64,000 nt of DNA from Runella aurantiaca (GCF_003339505.1 NZ_QPIW01000032.1:16726-80725), one strand, 5' to 3'; shown: positions 36,819 to 46,617, numbered from the stretch's first letter. Notes: generated from the sequence alone by a model not told the origin. A program made the numbers and translations.

Positions 36819-37757
36819 TTATTTATTTTGAGATGAATCAATGGTGGGCTTTTTACTCCACCAACTCGCCAATAATGAGCCTGTGATATTCATAATGGGA
36901 CCAAAAAGTGCTGGCGCAAGGCCGACGGTAGCTACTTTTCCCATTTGCAGCGCAATCCCTGATGCTAATCCACCATTTTGCAGTCCTACTTCAATCGCCA
37001 CCGTACGACAATCCTGCTCGGGAAGTTTTAACGCTCGTGAGCTCCAATAACCCAACAAATAGCCACTTATGTTATGGATTAAGGTACAAATAATCAATAC
37101 CCCTCCTACTTTGAGTAAACTTTCGCGCCCGGCTGCCGTAATGATGCAAATAATCAGAGCAATACCCGCCATAGAAACCAGCGGCATGTACTTATTTAAA
37201 AACTCTGCTTGATTTCTAAACACTTTATTGACTATCAATCCCACGCCAATTGGTAATATGATAATTTTCAGAATTTCAACCATCATCTTAAAGAAATCAA
37301 CCTCAATAAATGCTCCTCCTAAAAGTTTCATTAGTAATGGCGTCAAAATAGGGGCCAACAAAGTCGCACACGAAGTAATGGTAAGCGACAACGCGACGTT
37401 AGCTTTGGCAATATAAGCCATTACATTAGAGGCCAAGCCACTTGGTGAACATCCTATCAGAATTACGCCCGCGGCAATTTCAGGAGGAAAATTAAAACTT
37501 GTTGCTAAGGTATAACCAATAAGCGGCATGATTGTAAACTGACAAATTAGCCCGATAACTACACTTTTTGGTGATTTTACAACGGCTTCAAAATCTTTAG
37601 GACTCATGGTGGTACCCATGCCAAACATAATGATTTGGAGCAAAGGTACGATGAGTGTTTTTAGCTGAAAATCTCCGACCTGGGTAAAGTATTCTGGAAA
37701 AATCATGGCCAGTGTTGCAGCCACTATAATGGATAGCGTGTACAGGTAACTTTTCAT
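36819..37757 (-). CDS. Bile acid:sodium symporter (BASS) family transporter
   Basis: 312 residues with about nine or ten membrane helices. The motifs IGCSPSGLASNVMAYIAKANVALS and EVGLQNGGLAS are the two sodium/substrate crossover signatures of the ASBT/BASS fold (each given here only in part as read at residues about 100-125 and 250-265). It is the first gene of an operon with an SDR and a LysE exporter, pointing to uptake and reduction of an organic acid or related metabolite. The substrate is not predictable. Confidence 0.9.
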   Translation of the reverse strand: MKSYLYTLSIIVAATLAMIFPEYFTQVGDFQLKTLIVPLLQIIMFGMGTTMSPKDFEAVVKSPKSVVIGLICQFTIMPLIGYTLATSFNFPPEIAAGVILIGCSPSGLASNVMAYIAKANVALSLTITSCATLLAPILTPLLMKLLGGAFIEVDFFKMMVEILKIIILPIGVGLIVNKVFRNQAEFLNKYMPLVSMAGIALIICIITAAGRESLLKVGGVLIICTLIHNISGYLLGYWSSRALKLPEQDCRTVAIEVGLQNGGLASGIALQMGKVATVGLAPALFGPIMNITGSLLASWWSKKPTIDSSQNK

Positions 37758-37850
37758 TCGTTAAGATAGTCAGAGGTTTAAAAGCATAAATGCACCTACA
37801 AAAGCAAAAGCAAAGCCTGAATTACTGCCAGTTGGCTATAAAGCCCCTTT

Positions 37851-37896
37851 TAAATTCAAAAAGCTTCCTGCCATTGGCAAGAAGCTTTTGAATTTA
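37851..37896 (-). terminator. Terminator of carA
   Basis: 16-bp stem (TAAATTCAAAAGCTTC, with a 1-base bulge) with an inner TGCC/GGCA stem, lying 14 bases after the carA stop on the minus strand. The A/T-rich lower stem stands in for a T-run. Confidence 0.75.
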
Positions 37897-37910
37897 ACTA
37901 TTTGTATTTT

Positions 37911-39011
37911 TTATGCTTCAAACAATTTCACAAAATCATCGAAAAGATAACGTGAATCATGAGGGCCCGGCGAAGCTTCGGGGTGATATTGCACCGAAAA
38001 CGCTGGCTTATCTTTTCTTTTAATTCCTTCTATTGTTTTGTCATTAAGATTAATGTGGGTCACTTCTACATCAGGATGCGCCTCGATTTCGTCAGGGCTA
38101 ACCGCAAAACCGTGATTTTGTGAGGTTATTTCACACAGACCCGTTTGGAAGTTTTTCACGGGGTGATTTAACCCCCGGTGCCCGTGGTGCATTTTAAAAG
38201 TTGAAATTCCACTGGCCAAACCCAGAATTTGATGCCCTAAACAGATACCGAAAAGGGGTTTGTTCGTGTCCAAAAACTGTTGAACAGTCTTCACCGCATA
38301 AGGCATTGCCGAAGGGTCACCTGGGCCATTGGAGATAAAAAATCCATCTGGGTTCCATGCCATTACTTCTTCAAAAGATGTTTTTGCGGGAAACACTTTA
38401 CAAAAACATCCCCGTTGGGTTAAATTCAACAAAATGCTTTTTTTAACCCCATAATCCATCACCGCTATACGATACTGCGCCGTTGATTCATCGCCCATAA
38501 AATAGGGTTCGGTCGTACTCACCAACGACGAAAGCTCCAGTCCATCCATGCTCGGAACCTCTTTCAAGTGTTCCATTAATTTTTTCTCATCGAGTATTTC
38601 AGACGAAATAATCGCATTCATAACCCCTTTTTGTCGTACATGACGTACCAACTGGCGGGTATCCACTTCACTTATGCCAACGATATTGGCTTTTTCGAAG
38701 TATGATTGAAGCGAAAAGTCGGCTGTTTTCCGAGAATAAATCTGCGAGAATGAATTACAGACCATCCCGCTTATTTTGATTGAGCTGGATTCCTCCTCAC
38801 TTTCCAATTGTACACCATAATTGCCGATGTGCGCATTTGTATTAACTACAATTTGACCATAGTAAGATGGATCAGTATAGATTTCCTGATAACCCGTCAT
38901 ACCAGTGTTGAAACATATTTCACCACCCATGGTACCGATTTTACCGAGAGCTAAACCTTTCAGTGCTGTTCCGTCTTCAAGAAGTAAGAGTGCTGGTTGT
39001 TGAGAACCCAT
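37911..39011 (-). CDS. carA: Carbamoyl-phosphate synthase small subunit
   Basis: 366 residues from the ATG at 39011; an ATG at 39044 is also in frame but adds MTTVTIQYQYK, which is outside the conserved start (ALLLLEDGT). The C-terminal half is a class I glutamine amidotransferase with the nucleophile in GICLGHQILG and the later HHGHRGLNHPV and QYHPEASPG motifs. It hydrolyses glutamine and passes ammonia to CarB, for pyrimidine and arginine synthesis. carB is not adjacent, and a terminator follows, so the two subunits are encoded apart. Confidence 0.95.
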   Translation of the reverse strand: MGSQQPALLLLEDGTALKGLALGKIGTMGGEICFNTGMTGYQEIYTDPSYYGQIVVNTNAHIGNYGVQLESEEESSSIKISGMVCNSFSQIYSRKTADFSLQSYFEKANIVGISEVDTRQLVRHVRQKGVMNAIISSEILDEKKLMEHLKEVPSMDGLELSSLVSTTEPYFMGDESTAQYRIAVMDYGVKKSILLNLTQRGCFCKVFPAKTSFEEVMAWNPDGFFISNGPGDPSAMPYAVKTVQQFLDTNKPLFGICLGHQILGLASGISTFKMHHGHRGLNHPVKNFQTGLCEITSQNHGFAVSPDEIEAHPDVEVTHINLNDKTIEGIKRKDKPAFSVQYHPEASPGPHDSRYLFDDFVKLFEA

Positions 39012-39108
39012 TTTATATTGGTATTGTATGGTTACGGTTGTCATAAACGAGCGTATTTTTTCTCTCTATTTATGCCAACCTTAATTTGATTTTGCAAATT
39101 TCAAAAAA

Positions 39109-39136
39109 AAGGGGCTAAACTTTCGTTTAACCCCTT
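39109..39136 (-). terminator. Terminator of the ribosomal superoperon
   Basis: 12-bp stem (AAGGGGCTAAAC with GTTTAACCCCTT, one C-A mismatch) and a TTTC loop. On the minus strand it is followed by eight T residues. It lies about 50 bases after the rplQ stop and ends the operon that begins at rplC. Confidence 0.85.
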
Positions 39137-39183
39137 CTATATTTTAACTTTTCTTCATTTTATTAAAGTATATATGAAAAAAG

Positions 39184-39942
39184 TTATTCTTGGCCACCGT
39201 TTAATTCATCTTGCCAAGCTTTCAATTCATCAAATTTGCCATCACGAGCAAGGGCGGCTTGCTGAGGCCATGTTGTGGGGCTTTTTGAACCGATGCCAGC
39301 TGCCGATACAATTTCCTGAATTGCTTCAGGAGTCATGTCTGCCAATTGAGCAAAAGTCGTTACACCTGCATCTGCAAGAGCTTCGGCGATTTTCGGTCCA
39401 ATTCCTTCTACAATTTCCAAATCGTCAGCACTTGAAGTTTCAGCTTCTGCTACAGGAGCTTCTTCAATAACTGGAGTTGCTTTTACTTCTACGGCCGAGG
39501 TCTCAGCATCAGCGCCTTTTTTGCCACCGCGGCGGCTACGACGTGTTTTGGTTGCTTTTTCTTCGGCAGCAGTCAATAATGTTTCGTTGAAATCAACCAA
39601 TTCCATCAAACAAACTTCAGCAGCATCGCCTTGGCGTGTACCCAGTTTGATAATACGAGTGTAACCACCCGGACGGTCAGCGATTTTGTCAGCGACAGTG
39701 CTGAAAAGTTCTTTCACTACATCCTTCTCAGGAATGTAAGAGAATACAATACGACGGTTGTGCGTATTATCTTCTTTTGCACGGGTCAAAATTGGCTCAA
39801 TGAACTTCTTAAGTTCTTTTGCTTTCGCCAATGTTGTCTGAATGCGTTTGTGTAAAATCAAAGACGCCGCCATGTTACGCAACAAAGCGCTGCGGTGCGA
39901 GGAGGTACGTCCTAAATGATTGTCTTTCTTACCGTGTCTCAT
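39184..39942 (-). CDS. rplQ: 50S ribosomal protein L17 with C-terminal helix-hairpin-helix-like extension
   Basis: 252 residues, about twice the usual size. Residues 1-120 are a normal L17 core (starts [17 protein letters not shown]). A Lys/Arg then Glu/Ala-rich linker follows (about 121-172), and residues 173-252 form a separate acidic domain with [18 protein letters not shown] and [20 protein letters not shown], the pattern of a helix-hairpin-helix domain of the DUF4332-like kind. The reading frame is continuous, with no stop or frameshift between core and tail. It is the last gene of the superoperon. Confidence 0.95.
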   Translation of the reverse strand: MRHGKKDNHLGRTSSHRSALLRNMAASLILHKRIQTTLAKAKELKKFIEPILTRAKEDNTHNRRIVFSYIPEKDVVKELFSTVADKIADRPGGYTRIIKLGTRQGDAAEVCLMELVDFNETLLTAAEEKATKTRRSRRGGKKGADAETSAVEVKATPVIEEAPVAEAETSSADDLEIVEGIGPKIAEALADAGVTTFAQLADMTPEAIQEIVSAAGIGSKSPTTWPQQAALARDGKFDELKAWQDELNGGQE

Positions 39943-40023
39943 TGGTTTGAGTTTGTGATTAGCTTCGAGCGGCGGTTCACGCGCTTCAGAATACTAACCG
40001 GTGAAACAATTTACTTAAAATTT

Positions 40024-40070
40024 GGGCTTCGAAAGACCATGATTTATTGCTAAATCAGCTTTCGAAGCCC
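40024..40070 (-). other. Intercistronic compound stem-loop between rpoA and rplQ
   Basis: Perfect 12-bp outer stem (GGGCTTCGAAAG and complement) enclosing a second 6-bp stem (GATTTA/TAAATC) with a TTGC loop. It begins 10 bases after the rpoA stop on the minus strand. No long T-run follows, so it may be a processing site or partial terminator. Confidence 0.75.
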
Positions 40071-40079
40071 AGTAATTAC

Positions 40080-41069
40080 TTAGTCCTCATCCAAGCGGTA
40101 CTTCACAACGTCCATACCGAATATCAGATTTTTCTCAGCGACAAGTTGCTCCAATTCAGTAAGTGATTTTTTACCGAAATTACGGAACTTCATCATATCG
40201 GCTACTTCAAGTTTAACAAGGTCTCCCAAGGTCTTGATATCGGCTGATTTGAGACAGTTGTAAGCTCTCACTGACAAATCAAGGTCAGCAAGAGGTGTCT
40301 TCAGAAGTTTACGCATACGCAACATTTCTTCATCAACCTCGCTTACTTCGTCGTTTTTCTGAGTCTCAAACGTCATTGTTTGATCTGAGAACAACATAAA
40401 GTGCTGAATCAAAATGTAAGCTGCGCCTTTCAGTGCTTCTTCTGGGTGAATTGACCCATCGGTTGTCACTTCAATTAACAATTTTTCGTAGTCAGTTTTC
40501 TGCTCAACGCGCGTGTTTTCAACGCTGTACTTAACATTTTTGATAGGTGTGTAAATCGCATCAATAGGAATATGGCCGATTGGCAACTCCTGATTACGCG
40601 GTTCATCAGCTGGTACATAACCACGACCTTTTTCAATCAAGATTTCCATCTCAAATGTCATCTGGTCGTCAATATGGCAAATAACTAAATCAGGGTTTAA
40701 AACCTGGAATGATGACGTAAACTTGGCAATGTCGCCCGCAGTCACCACCGATTGATTTTTAACGCTTACTGTGATTTTGTTATCAACCATTTCCGAAATC
40801 TTTTTGAAGCGAACCATTTTGAGGTTCAGCACGATTTCGGTAACATCTTCCACAACTCCTTCAATCGAAGAGAATTCATGGAGCACACTGGGAAATCTGA
40901 CGCTGGTGATGGCATAGCCTTCCAACGATGAAAGTAGGATACGACGCAACGCATTACCGATGGTTACACCGAAACCTTTCTCCAGTGGCTTGAACTCAAA
41001 CAACCCGTGAAAGTCGTCGGCTTTTTCCATTACGACTTTGTCGGGCATTTGGAATGCTAAAATAGACAT
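40080..41069 (-). CDS. rpoA: DNA-directed RNA polymerase alpha subunit
   Basis: 329 residues from the ATG at 41069 ([12 protein letters not shown]). An in-frame ATG at 41159 would add 30 residues unlike RpoA. The N-terminal assembly domain shows [17 protein letters not shown]; the C-terminal domain (about 250-310) shows [22 protein letters not shown], the DNA- and regulator-contacting part. It is the alpha-operon gene after rpsD and before rplQ, with stem-loops in both flanking gaps. Confidence 0.98.
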   Translation of the reverse strand: MSILAFQMPDKVVMEKADDFHGLFEFKPLEKGFGVTIGNALRRILLSSLEGYAITSVRFPSVLHEFSSIEGVVEDVTEIVLNLKMVRFKKISEMVDNKITVSVKNQSVVTAGDIAKFTSSFQVLNPDLVICHIDDQMTFEMEILIEKGRGYVPADEPRNQELPIGHIPIDAIYTPIKNVKYSVENTRVEQKTDYEKLLIEVTTDGSIHPEEALKGAAYILIQHFMLFSDQTMTFETQKNDEVSEVDEEMLRMRKLLKTPLADLDLSVRAYNCLKSADIKTLGDLVKLEVADMMKFRNFGKKSLTELEQLVAEKNLIFGMDVVKYRLDED

Positions 41070-41143
41070 AGGATTAGCAGTTTTTTTAGAGTCCGAAGGG
41101 CGGTAATTAACCGCAAAAAAGTATGTTTTACCAAACACACAAA

Positions 41144-41186
41144 ACAAAACCCTTGACATGGAAACACCACATCAAATGGGTTTTGT
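41144..41186 (-). other. Intercistronic stem-loop between rpsD and rpoA
   Basis: 9-bp stem (ACAAAACCC/GGGTTTTGT) with an inner TTGA/TCAA pairing, starting 13 bases after the rpsD stop on the minus strand. No T-run follows. Confidence 0.6.
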
Positions 41187-41198
41187 AATGATTTAAGA

Positions 41199-41810
41199 CT
41201 ATTTAGAGTACAATTCGACGATTGCTTGCTCGTTCACGTTCTCAGGAATCTGATCGCGTTCTGGATACTGAACAAACTTGCCAACCAACAAACTGTTATC
41301 CCACTCAAGCCAATTGAAACGTTTTGCAGTAGCTGTACGCGCCGCCAAACTTTCAGTGATTGCTTCAAGAGATTTTGATTTCTCGCGAACACCCACGATT
41401 TGACCAGGACGCAGTGAGAATGATGGAACATTCACTACTTCTCCATCAATTGTAATGTGCTTGTGACTAACCAATTGACGAGCCGCACGGCGAGTAGGAG
41501 CAATTCCTAAACGATAAACGGTGTTATCAAGACGAGCTTCACAAAGTTTTAAAAGGTTTACACCTGTAATACCTTCACGAACAGCTGCACGGTGAAATAA
41601 GTTACGGAATTGGCGTTCCAAAATTCCGTAGGTATATTTTACCTTTTGTTTTTCTTGCAATTGAAGTGCATATTCAGACTTCTTGCTGCGGCGTCCGCGA
41701 CCATGCTGGCCGGGAGGATAGTTTTTCTTATTCAGCGCCTTGCTGGGACCCATGATGGCCTCACCAAAACGACGCGAAATCTTGGACTTTGGACCTGTAT
41801 AACGTGCCAT
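41199..41810 (-). CDS. rpsD: 30S ribosomal protein S4
   Basis: 203 residues of normal length. Starts [18 protein letters not shown]; the S4 RNA-binding domain contains [20 protein letters not shown] near residue 95. It is a primary 16S rRNA binder and in some bacteria represses its own operon. Located between rpsK and rpoA with a stem-loop on each side. Confidence 0.98.
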   Translation of the reverse strand: MARYTGPKSKISRRFGEAIMGPSKALNKKNYPPGQHGRGRRSKKSEYALQLQEKQKVKYTYGILERQFRNLFHRAAVREGITGVNLLKLCEARLDNTVYRLGIAPTRRAARQLVSHKHITIDGEVVNVPSFSLRPGQIVGVREKSKSLEAITESLAARTATAKRFNWLEWDNSLLVGKFVQYPERDQIPENVNEQAIVELYSK

Positions 41811-41845
41811 TTGAATTTGATTTATTTAAACACAAAAATTACCAT

Positions 41846-41890
41846 AAGAACAATCCTGCAACCCCAGTGTCCAAATTGCGGATTGTCCTT
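41846..41890 (-). other. Intercistronic stem-loop between rpsK and rpsD
   Basis: About 15-bp stem (AAGAACAATCC-T-GCAA against TTGCGGATTGTCCTT) with one wobble, one bulge and a 14-base loop, filling much of the 103-base gap. Confidence 0.6.
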
Positions 41891-41913
41891 ACGGCCTTAT
41901 AATAACTTAAAAA

Positions 41914-42309
41914 TTAAACTCTTCTACGTTTGGGGGGACGGCAACCATTGTGTGGCAGCGGAGTAATGTCTTTGATTGTAGTAACTTCAATACCGACATT
42001 TTGTACGGTACGGATAGCTGATTCACGACCTGAACCTGGACCTTTCACAAAGACTTCTGCTTTACGCATGCCAAGGTCGTAGGCAACTTGAGCACAGCTT
42101 TGAGCGGCAGTTTGAGCAGCATAAGGAGTGTTTTTCTTAGAGCCTTTGAAGCCCATTTTACCAGCAGATGCCCAAGAAATCACTTGTCCAGACATGTTGG
42201 TAACCGAAATAATAATGTTGTTAAATGAAGCTCTAATGTGAACTTGACCCACTTGCTCCACCTGTACAACGCGCTTTTTAGCTTTATCTTTACGCTTATT
42301 TTGAGCCAT
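41914..42309 (-). CDS. rpsK: 30S ribosomal protein S11
   Basis: 131 residues. The central [17 protein letters not shown] and the C-terminal [13 protein letters not shown] end are diagnostic for S11, which lies on the 30S platform. The gene follows rpsM after a 110-base gap that carries overlapping inverted repeats. Confidence 0.98.
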   Translation of the reverse strand: MAQNKRKDKAKKRVVQVEQVGQVHIRASFNNIIISVTNMSGQVISWASAGKMGFKGSKKNTPYAAQTAAQSCAQVAYDLGMRKAEVFVKGPGSGRESAIRTVQNVGIEVTTIKDITPLPHNGCRPPKRRRV

Positions 42310-42353
42310 TTTTTTGTAATGTTAATCGTTAGTTGTTATCGCTTCGGAAAGCC

Positions 42354-42404
42354 GTTTGTTAATGGTTATCTGTTACAGATGTTCACAATTAACAAACAGA
42401 TAAC
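42354..42404 (-). other. Overlapping inverted repeats between rpsM and rpsK
   Basis: Two pairings share bases: GTTTGTTAAT (42354-42363) with ATTAACAAAC (42388-42397), and GGTTATCTGTT (from 42364) with AACAGATAAC (42395-42404). Only one of the two can form fully, so the RNA has alternative folds. Confidence 0.55.
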
Positions 42405-42419
42405 GGATAACTTTACTTA

Positions 42420-42797
42420 CTACTTAGTAGCTTTTTTCTTGTTGGCTACTGTCTTACGCTTACCTTTACGAGTACGGCTATTATTTTTGGTTCTTTGGCC
42501 ACGTACAGGCAATCCTTTACGGTGACGCAAGCCACGATAACAACCGATATCCATCAACCGTTTGATACTTAGCTGTACTTCTGAACGAAGTGCACCTTCG
42601 GTATTAAATTCACCGTTAATGATTCCACGAACAGCATTAGACTCTTCGTCAGACCATTCAGATACTTTTTTGTCAAAATTGATTCCAGCTTTCTCCAAAA
42701 TTTTACGAGCAGAGCTACGGCCTATCCCGTAGATGTAAGTCAACGAGATTTCTCCACGTTTTTTGTCTGGAATGTCAACACCTGCAATACGTGCCAT
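42420..42797 (-). CDS. rpsM: 30S ribosomal protein S13
   Basis: 125 residues. Starts [26 protein letters not shown]; the C-terminal basic tail [21 protein letters not shown] contacts tRNA in the P site. Preceded by rpmJ with a 9-base gap. Confidence 0.98.
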   Translation of the reverse strand: MARIAGVDIPDKKRGEISLTYIYGIGRSSARKILEKAGINFDKKVSEWSDEESNAVRGIINGEFNTEGALRSEVQLSIKRLMDIGCYRGLRHRKGLPVRGQRTKNNSRTRKGKRKTVANKKKATK

Positions 42798-42806
42798 ATC
42801 TTATAA

Positions 42807-42923
42807 TTATCCTTGTCTTTGTTTGTACTTGGGATTTTTCTTATTGATAACGTAAAGTTTACCTTTTCGGCGAATTACTTTACAATCAGCACTGCGCTTT
42901 TTAATAGACGCTTTTACTTTCAT
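42807..42923 (-). CDS. rpmJ: 50S ribosomal protein L36
   Basis: 38 residues, read directly from the minus strand. Sequence begins [20 protein letters not shown] and ends NPKYKQRQG. The zinc-site Cys pattern is reduced: only one Cys (residue 14) is present, so this is a zinc-free L36 as in other Bacteroidota. Sits between infA and rpsM, the standard position. Confidence 0.96.
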   Translation of the reverse strand: MKVKASIKKRSADCKVIRRKGKLYVINKKNPKYKQRQG

Positions 42924-43025
42924 TGTTGTATGTGATTTTGGATTTAAGATTTCGGCCTCTCGTGACGGGAATTCTACTAAACTCCTTTATCCTATTTTAA
43001 CCTACAATCTGCAATCAAGTTACTA

Positions 43026-43244
43026 CTATTTATATCGGTAAATAATCCGAGCCTTTGACAAGTCGTAAGGCGACATTTCGAGTTTAACTCGGTCACCTTG
43101 CAAAATTTTAATATAGTTCATTCGCATCTTACCAGAGATATGAGCAATTACCTCATGTTTGTTCTCTAGCTGTACTCGAAACATAGCGTTAGAGAGCGCT
43201 TCTACTATAATTCCGTCAACTTCGATGAGTCCTTGTTTTGCCAT
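43026..43244 (-). CDS. infA: Translation initiation factor IF-1
   Basis: 72 residues of one S1-like OB fold, with [20 protein letters not shown] and the [18 protein letters not shown] core. IF-1 blocks the A site during initiation. Located between map and rpmJ; a 102-base gap to rpmJ follows in which no convincing hairpin was seen. Confidence 0.97.
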   Translation of the reverse strand: MAKQGLIEVDGIIVEALSNAMFRVQLENKHEVIAHISGKMRMNYIKILQGDRVKLEMSPYDLSKARIIYRYK

Positions 43245-43266
43245 ATACTGCTTTTCGGTAAGTGAA

Positions 43267-44070
43267 TTAGATGCTTACCATTAACGTCGTATTTTCAGTT
43301 ACTTCTTCTATGTACTTAAACGTCGTTAAAATTTCTGCTTTGCCTTTACGAACCAACACAGTGTGCTCAAAATGTGCAGCAGGTTTTCTATCTGTGGTTC
43401 GGATAGTCCAACCGTCTTTTTCCTGAACCACGGATCTTTTTCCTAACGTAATCATTGGTTCAATCGCAATCACAATTCCTTCTCGCAACTTAGGCCCTTG
43501 TCCTCGTTTGCCGTAATTTGGAACTTCGGGACTTTCATGTAAATTTCGACCTACACCATGTCCAACCAACTCCCTAACGACACCGTAGCCGAATTTTTCA
43601 ACGTAAGATTGAATCACATATCCAATATCACCAACTCTTTTACCTTCTACGGCCTGCTCAATCCCTAAATACAGTGACTGTTTAGTACGTTTTAGAAGAT
43701 TCATTACTTCCACCGTTACATTTCCTACGGGGTAGGTATATGCACTGTCACTATGAAATCCATTTAACTTAACTCCGCAGTCAATAGAGATAATATCTCC
43801 TTCACGCAATTGATATTGACTTGGAAAACCATGTACCACAATATCATTCAGTGAGATACAAAGTGCTGCTGGAAAACCATTATAGCCTTTAAAAGAAGGC
43901 TGACCTTTGTGGTCTTTAATATACTCTTCAGCGACTTTATCTAATTGCTTAGTAGTAATACCAGGTTTTATCCACTTTGCCACTTCGGCATGGGCTTTTC
44001 CTAGAACTTGAGCGCTTTCTTTAATCAGTAAAACTTCTTCTTCTGATTTAAGAAAAATCATTTTTGTCAT
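43267..44070 (-). CDS. map: Methionine aminopeptidase, type I
   Basis: 267 residues. The pita-bread fold metal ligands are visible: Asp in [19 protein letters not shown], His in [12 protein letters not shown] and Glu in IAIEPMI. It removes the N-terminal Met of nascent proteins. The start ATG overlaps the secY stop (TAATG), consistent with coupling; a second ATG at 44061 (MIFLKSEEE) is an alternative. Confidence 0.95.
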   Translation of the reverse strand: MTKMIFLKSEEEVLLIKESAQVLGKAHAEVAKWIKPGITTKQLDKVAEEYIKDHKGQPSFKGYNGFPAALCISLNDIVVHGFPSQYQLREGDIISIDCGVKLNGFHSDSAYTYPVGNVTVEVMNLLKRTKQSLYLGIEQAVEGKRVGDIGYVIQSYVEKFGYGVVRELVGHGVGRNLHESPEVPNYGKRGQGPKLREGIVIAIEPMITLGKRSVVQEKDGWTIRTTDRKPAAHFEHTVLVRKGKAEILTTFKYIEEVTENTTLMVSI

Positions 44071-45383
44071 TATACCGCTACAGTTTCAGTACGGCCTTTT
44101 ACTCGACCAGACTTCATTAAACCTTCATAGCGTTTCATGAGGAGATAACTTTCTACTTGTTGCAAAGTATCAAGTACAACACCAACCAAAATCAACAATG
44201 ATGTACCTCCAAAAAACTGAGCAAATTCTCTCGTCATACCAGTCATACTTGCCAGTGATGGAAGAATAGCAACCACCGCGAGAAGTATACCTCCAGGTAA
44301 AGTAATACGATCTAACACAGTAGCAATAAAGTCAGAAGTTGAAAGTCCTGGTTTAACCCCTGGAATAAACCCTCCTCCTCTTTTCATATCGTCAGCAATT
44401 TGCTGCGGACTAATTGCAATTGCAGTATAGAAAAACGTAAATACGATAATTAAAGTTGCAAACAGACCATTGTATTGCCAAGTTGTATAATCATTGAAAG
44501 TGGTAGCAATTGAGCTAGCGAAATCACTTTTTTCGGCAAATAACCCAGCAATCAATGAAGGTATAAACATCAGCGCCTGCGCAAAGATAATTGGCATTAC
44601 ACCAGAAGTATTGAGCTTGAGGGGCAAATACTGTCTCTGACCACCCATTACTTTATTTCCAACTACTTGTTTTGCATATTGAATCGGCACTCTACGTACT
44701 GCTTGTGTCAAAGCTACTGCAAACATTACTACTAAGAACAGTGCTACGATTTCAAGAACGAAAATCAACGCTTCACCTGTACCTCTTGAAACAGCTTCCT
44801 GATAAATAGCTCTTGGAAAACGTGACACAATACCAATCATAATCAGCATTGATGTACCATTTCCAATTCCGCGGTCAGTGATTCTTTCACCCAACCACAT
44901 ACAAAAAATCGTACCTGCTGTTAAAATAAAAACGGATGATATTGTAAAAGCTGCACGAGTAATTAAAAGTGCATCCGTTGGTATCGTAGTTTGCAAATAA
45001 CTTACCGACTGAGCAATTGTAACAAAAATGGTTAATACTCGCGTAATCTGATTCAATTTCTTGCGCCCTGATTCTCCTTCCTTCTGCATTTTTTGGAAAT
45101 ACGGAAGCGCCATTGTTAACAACTGAATGGCAATAGAAGCAGAAATGTAGGGCATGATACCCAAAGCGAAGATTGAAGCCTTACTGAAAGCGCCTCCCAA
45201 AAATGTATCTAACAAGCCTAATAAGCCTGATGTATCGATATTAAGTTTGCTACTGTCTACTCCCGGTAGAACAATGTAGTAACCAAGACGATAAACCGCA
45301 ATCAAAAGGAGAGTATAAAGAATTCTATTCTTTAACTCTTCAATTGAAAAGATATTTTTTAAGGTCTGTATAAACCGTTTCAT
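44070..45383 (-). CDS. secY: Preprotein translocase subunit SecY
   Basis: 437 residues from the ATG at 45383 (MKRFIQTLKNIFSIEELKNR); an ATG 36 bases upstream is less likely. Ten membrane helices; the plug region LGIMPYISASIAIQLL and a late MKRGGGFIPGVKPG segment are diagnostic. It forms the inner-membrane protein channel with SecE and SecG. Located between rplO and map as in most bacteria. Confidence 0.97.
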   Translation of the reverse strand: MKRFIQTLKNIFSIEELKNRILYTLLLIAVYRLGYYIVLPGVDSSKLNIDTSGLLGLLDTFLGGAFSKASIFALGIMPYISASIAIQLLTMALPYFQKMQKEGESGRKKLNQITRVLTIFVTIAQSVSYLQTTIPTDALLITRAAFTISSVFILTAGTIFCMWLGERITDRGIGNGTSMLIMIGIVSRFPRAIYQEAVSRGTGEALIFVLEIVALFLVVMFAVALTQAVRRVPIQYAKQVVGNKVMGGQRQYLPLKLNTSGVMPIIFAQALMFIPSLIAGLFAEKSDFASSIATTFNDYTTWQYNGLFATLIIVFTFFYTAIAISPQQIADDMKRGGGFIPGVKPGLSTSDFIATVLDRITLPGGILLAVVAILPSLASMTGMTREFAQFFGGTSLLILVGVVLDTLQQVESYLLMKRYEGLMKSGRVKGRTETVAV

Positions 45384-45443
45384 GCGTTTGTTAGATTTAC
45401 CCGTGAAAAAATCAGGCAAAGTTACAAAAAATCTTTGGTAAGA

Positions 45444-45890
45444 TTACAAAGTAACGGCTTTACCGCCTGCTTTTTCGATAGCCTCTGCTGCTGCTTTTGA
45501 AAAAGCATGAGCTTTCAATTCTACGGCAACTTTTAATTCGCCACGGCTAAGAATCTTTACTAAGTCAGTTTTTGAAACTAAACCGTTGTTGTACAACACT
45601 TCAATGTCGATAACAGTAGCATTTGTTTTTTCAACCAATGCCTGAATAGAATCTAAGTTGAGTGCTTTGTACTCTACGCGATTAATGTTTTTGAAGCCAA
45701 ACTTCGGAACACGTCTTTGAAGTGGCATTTGCCCTCCTTCGAAGTGACTTTTTTGGCTATAGCCTGAACGTGATTGAGCACCTTTGTGTCCACGCGTAGA
45801 TGTACCACCCATTCCTGAGCCATGCCCTCTACCTAGGCGTTTTTTTGTTTTTACCGAGCCTGAGGCTGGTTTTAATGAGCTAAGATTCAT
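45444..45890 (-). CDS. rplO: 50S ribosomal protein L15
   Basis: 148 residues from the ATG at 45890 (MNLSSLKPASGS); an ATG two codons upstream is possible. Contains the Gly-rich RLGRGHGSGMGGTSTRGHKG segment and GGQMPLQRRVPKFGF, both typical of L15. Followed by secY. Confidence 0.97.
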   Translation of the reverse strand: MNLSSLKPASGSVKTKKRLGRGHGSGMGGTSTRGHKGAQSRSGYSQKSHFEGGQMPLQRRVPKFGFKNINRVEYKALNLDSIQALVEKTNATVIDIEVLYNNGLVSKTDLVKILSRGELKVAVELKAHAFSKAAAEAIEKAGGKAVTL

Positions 45891-45903
45891 TGTCATATGC
45901 CAA

Positions 45904-46083
45904 TTAGATCTCTTCGACTTTCACCAAATGATTTACTTTCTGAATCATACCAGAAATGGCAGGATTGATTTCAATCTCTATACTGCGACTGATTTTACCT
46001 AATCCCAAAGCAGCTAAAGTGCGCTTTTGATCTTCGGGTCTACCAATCTTACTTCTAACTTGTGTTACTCTTACCTTTGCCAT
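45904..46083 (-). CDS. rpmD: 50S ribosomal protein L30
   Basis: 59 residues, read from the minus strand: starts MAKVRVTQVRSKIGRPEDQK, continues TLAALGLGKISRS and ends HLVKVEEI. This is a normal bacterial short L30. Lies between rpsE and rplO. Confidence 0.96.
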   Translation of the reverse strand: MAKVRVTQVRSKIGRPEDQKRTLAALGLGKISRSIEIEINPAISGMIQKVNHLVKVEEI

Positions 46084-46095
46084 TTTCCCAAAAGA

Positions 46096-46611
46096 TTATC
46101 CATTAAATACTTTGGCCAACTTTACTCCGCGTTGGAATGCAACTTGGTGAGGAGCTCTCATCTTAAGGAGTGCATCAATCGTTGCCTTCACTACGTTGTG
46201 AGGGTTCGATGATCCTTTTGATTTTGCTAACACGTCGTGTATACCAGCGGCTTCTAAAACAGCACGCATAGCACCTCCTGCAATAACACCCGTTCCAGGG
46301 GCGGCTGGCTTAACAAAAACCAGACCTCCACTAAATTTACCGTGCATTTCATGAGGAACTGTTCCTTTTAAGAGAGGAACTTGTACAAGGTTTTTCTTGG
46401 CGTCCTCGATTCCTTTTGCAATAGCATCAGTTACTTCGTTAGCTTTACCTAAGCCGTAACCTACTACTCCTTTGCCGTCACCTACGACTACAATTGCTGA
46501 GAAACTAAAACGACGACCACCTTTTACTACTTTGGCAACGCGGTTGATAGCCACAACCTTTTCTTTCAGGTCTGCCTCGTTGTATTTCACAGGTTTGATA
46601 CTGTTTGACAT
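46096..46611 (-). CDS. rpsE: 30S ribosomal protein S5
   Basis: 171 residues. The double-stranded-RNA-binding part with [19 protein letters not shown] and the C-terminal [18 protein letters not shown] are characteristic. S5 helps decoding fidelity. 6 bases after rplR. Confidence 0.98.
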   Translation of the reverse strand: MSNSIKPVKYNEADLKEKVVAINRVAKVVKGGRRFSFSAIVVVGDGKGVVGYGLGKANEVTDAIAKGIEDAKKNLVQVPLLKGTVPHEMHGKFSGGLVFVKPAAPGTGVIAGGAMRAVLEAAGIHDVLAKSKGSSNPHNVVKATIDALLKMRAPHQVAFQRGVKLAKVFNG

Positions 46612-46617
46612 ATCTTA

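Noticed and set aside
41070..41159. Longer N-terminus for RpoA.
   Set aside because: The extra 30 residues are not found in RpoA proteins and lie in the gap next to the intercistronic stem-loop.
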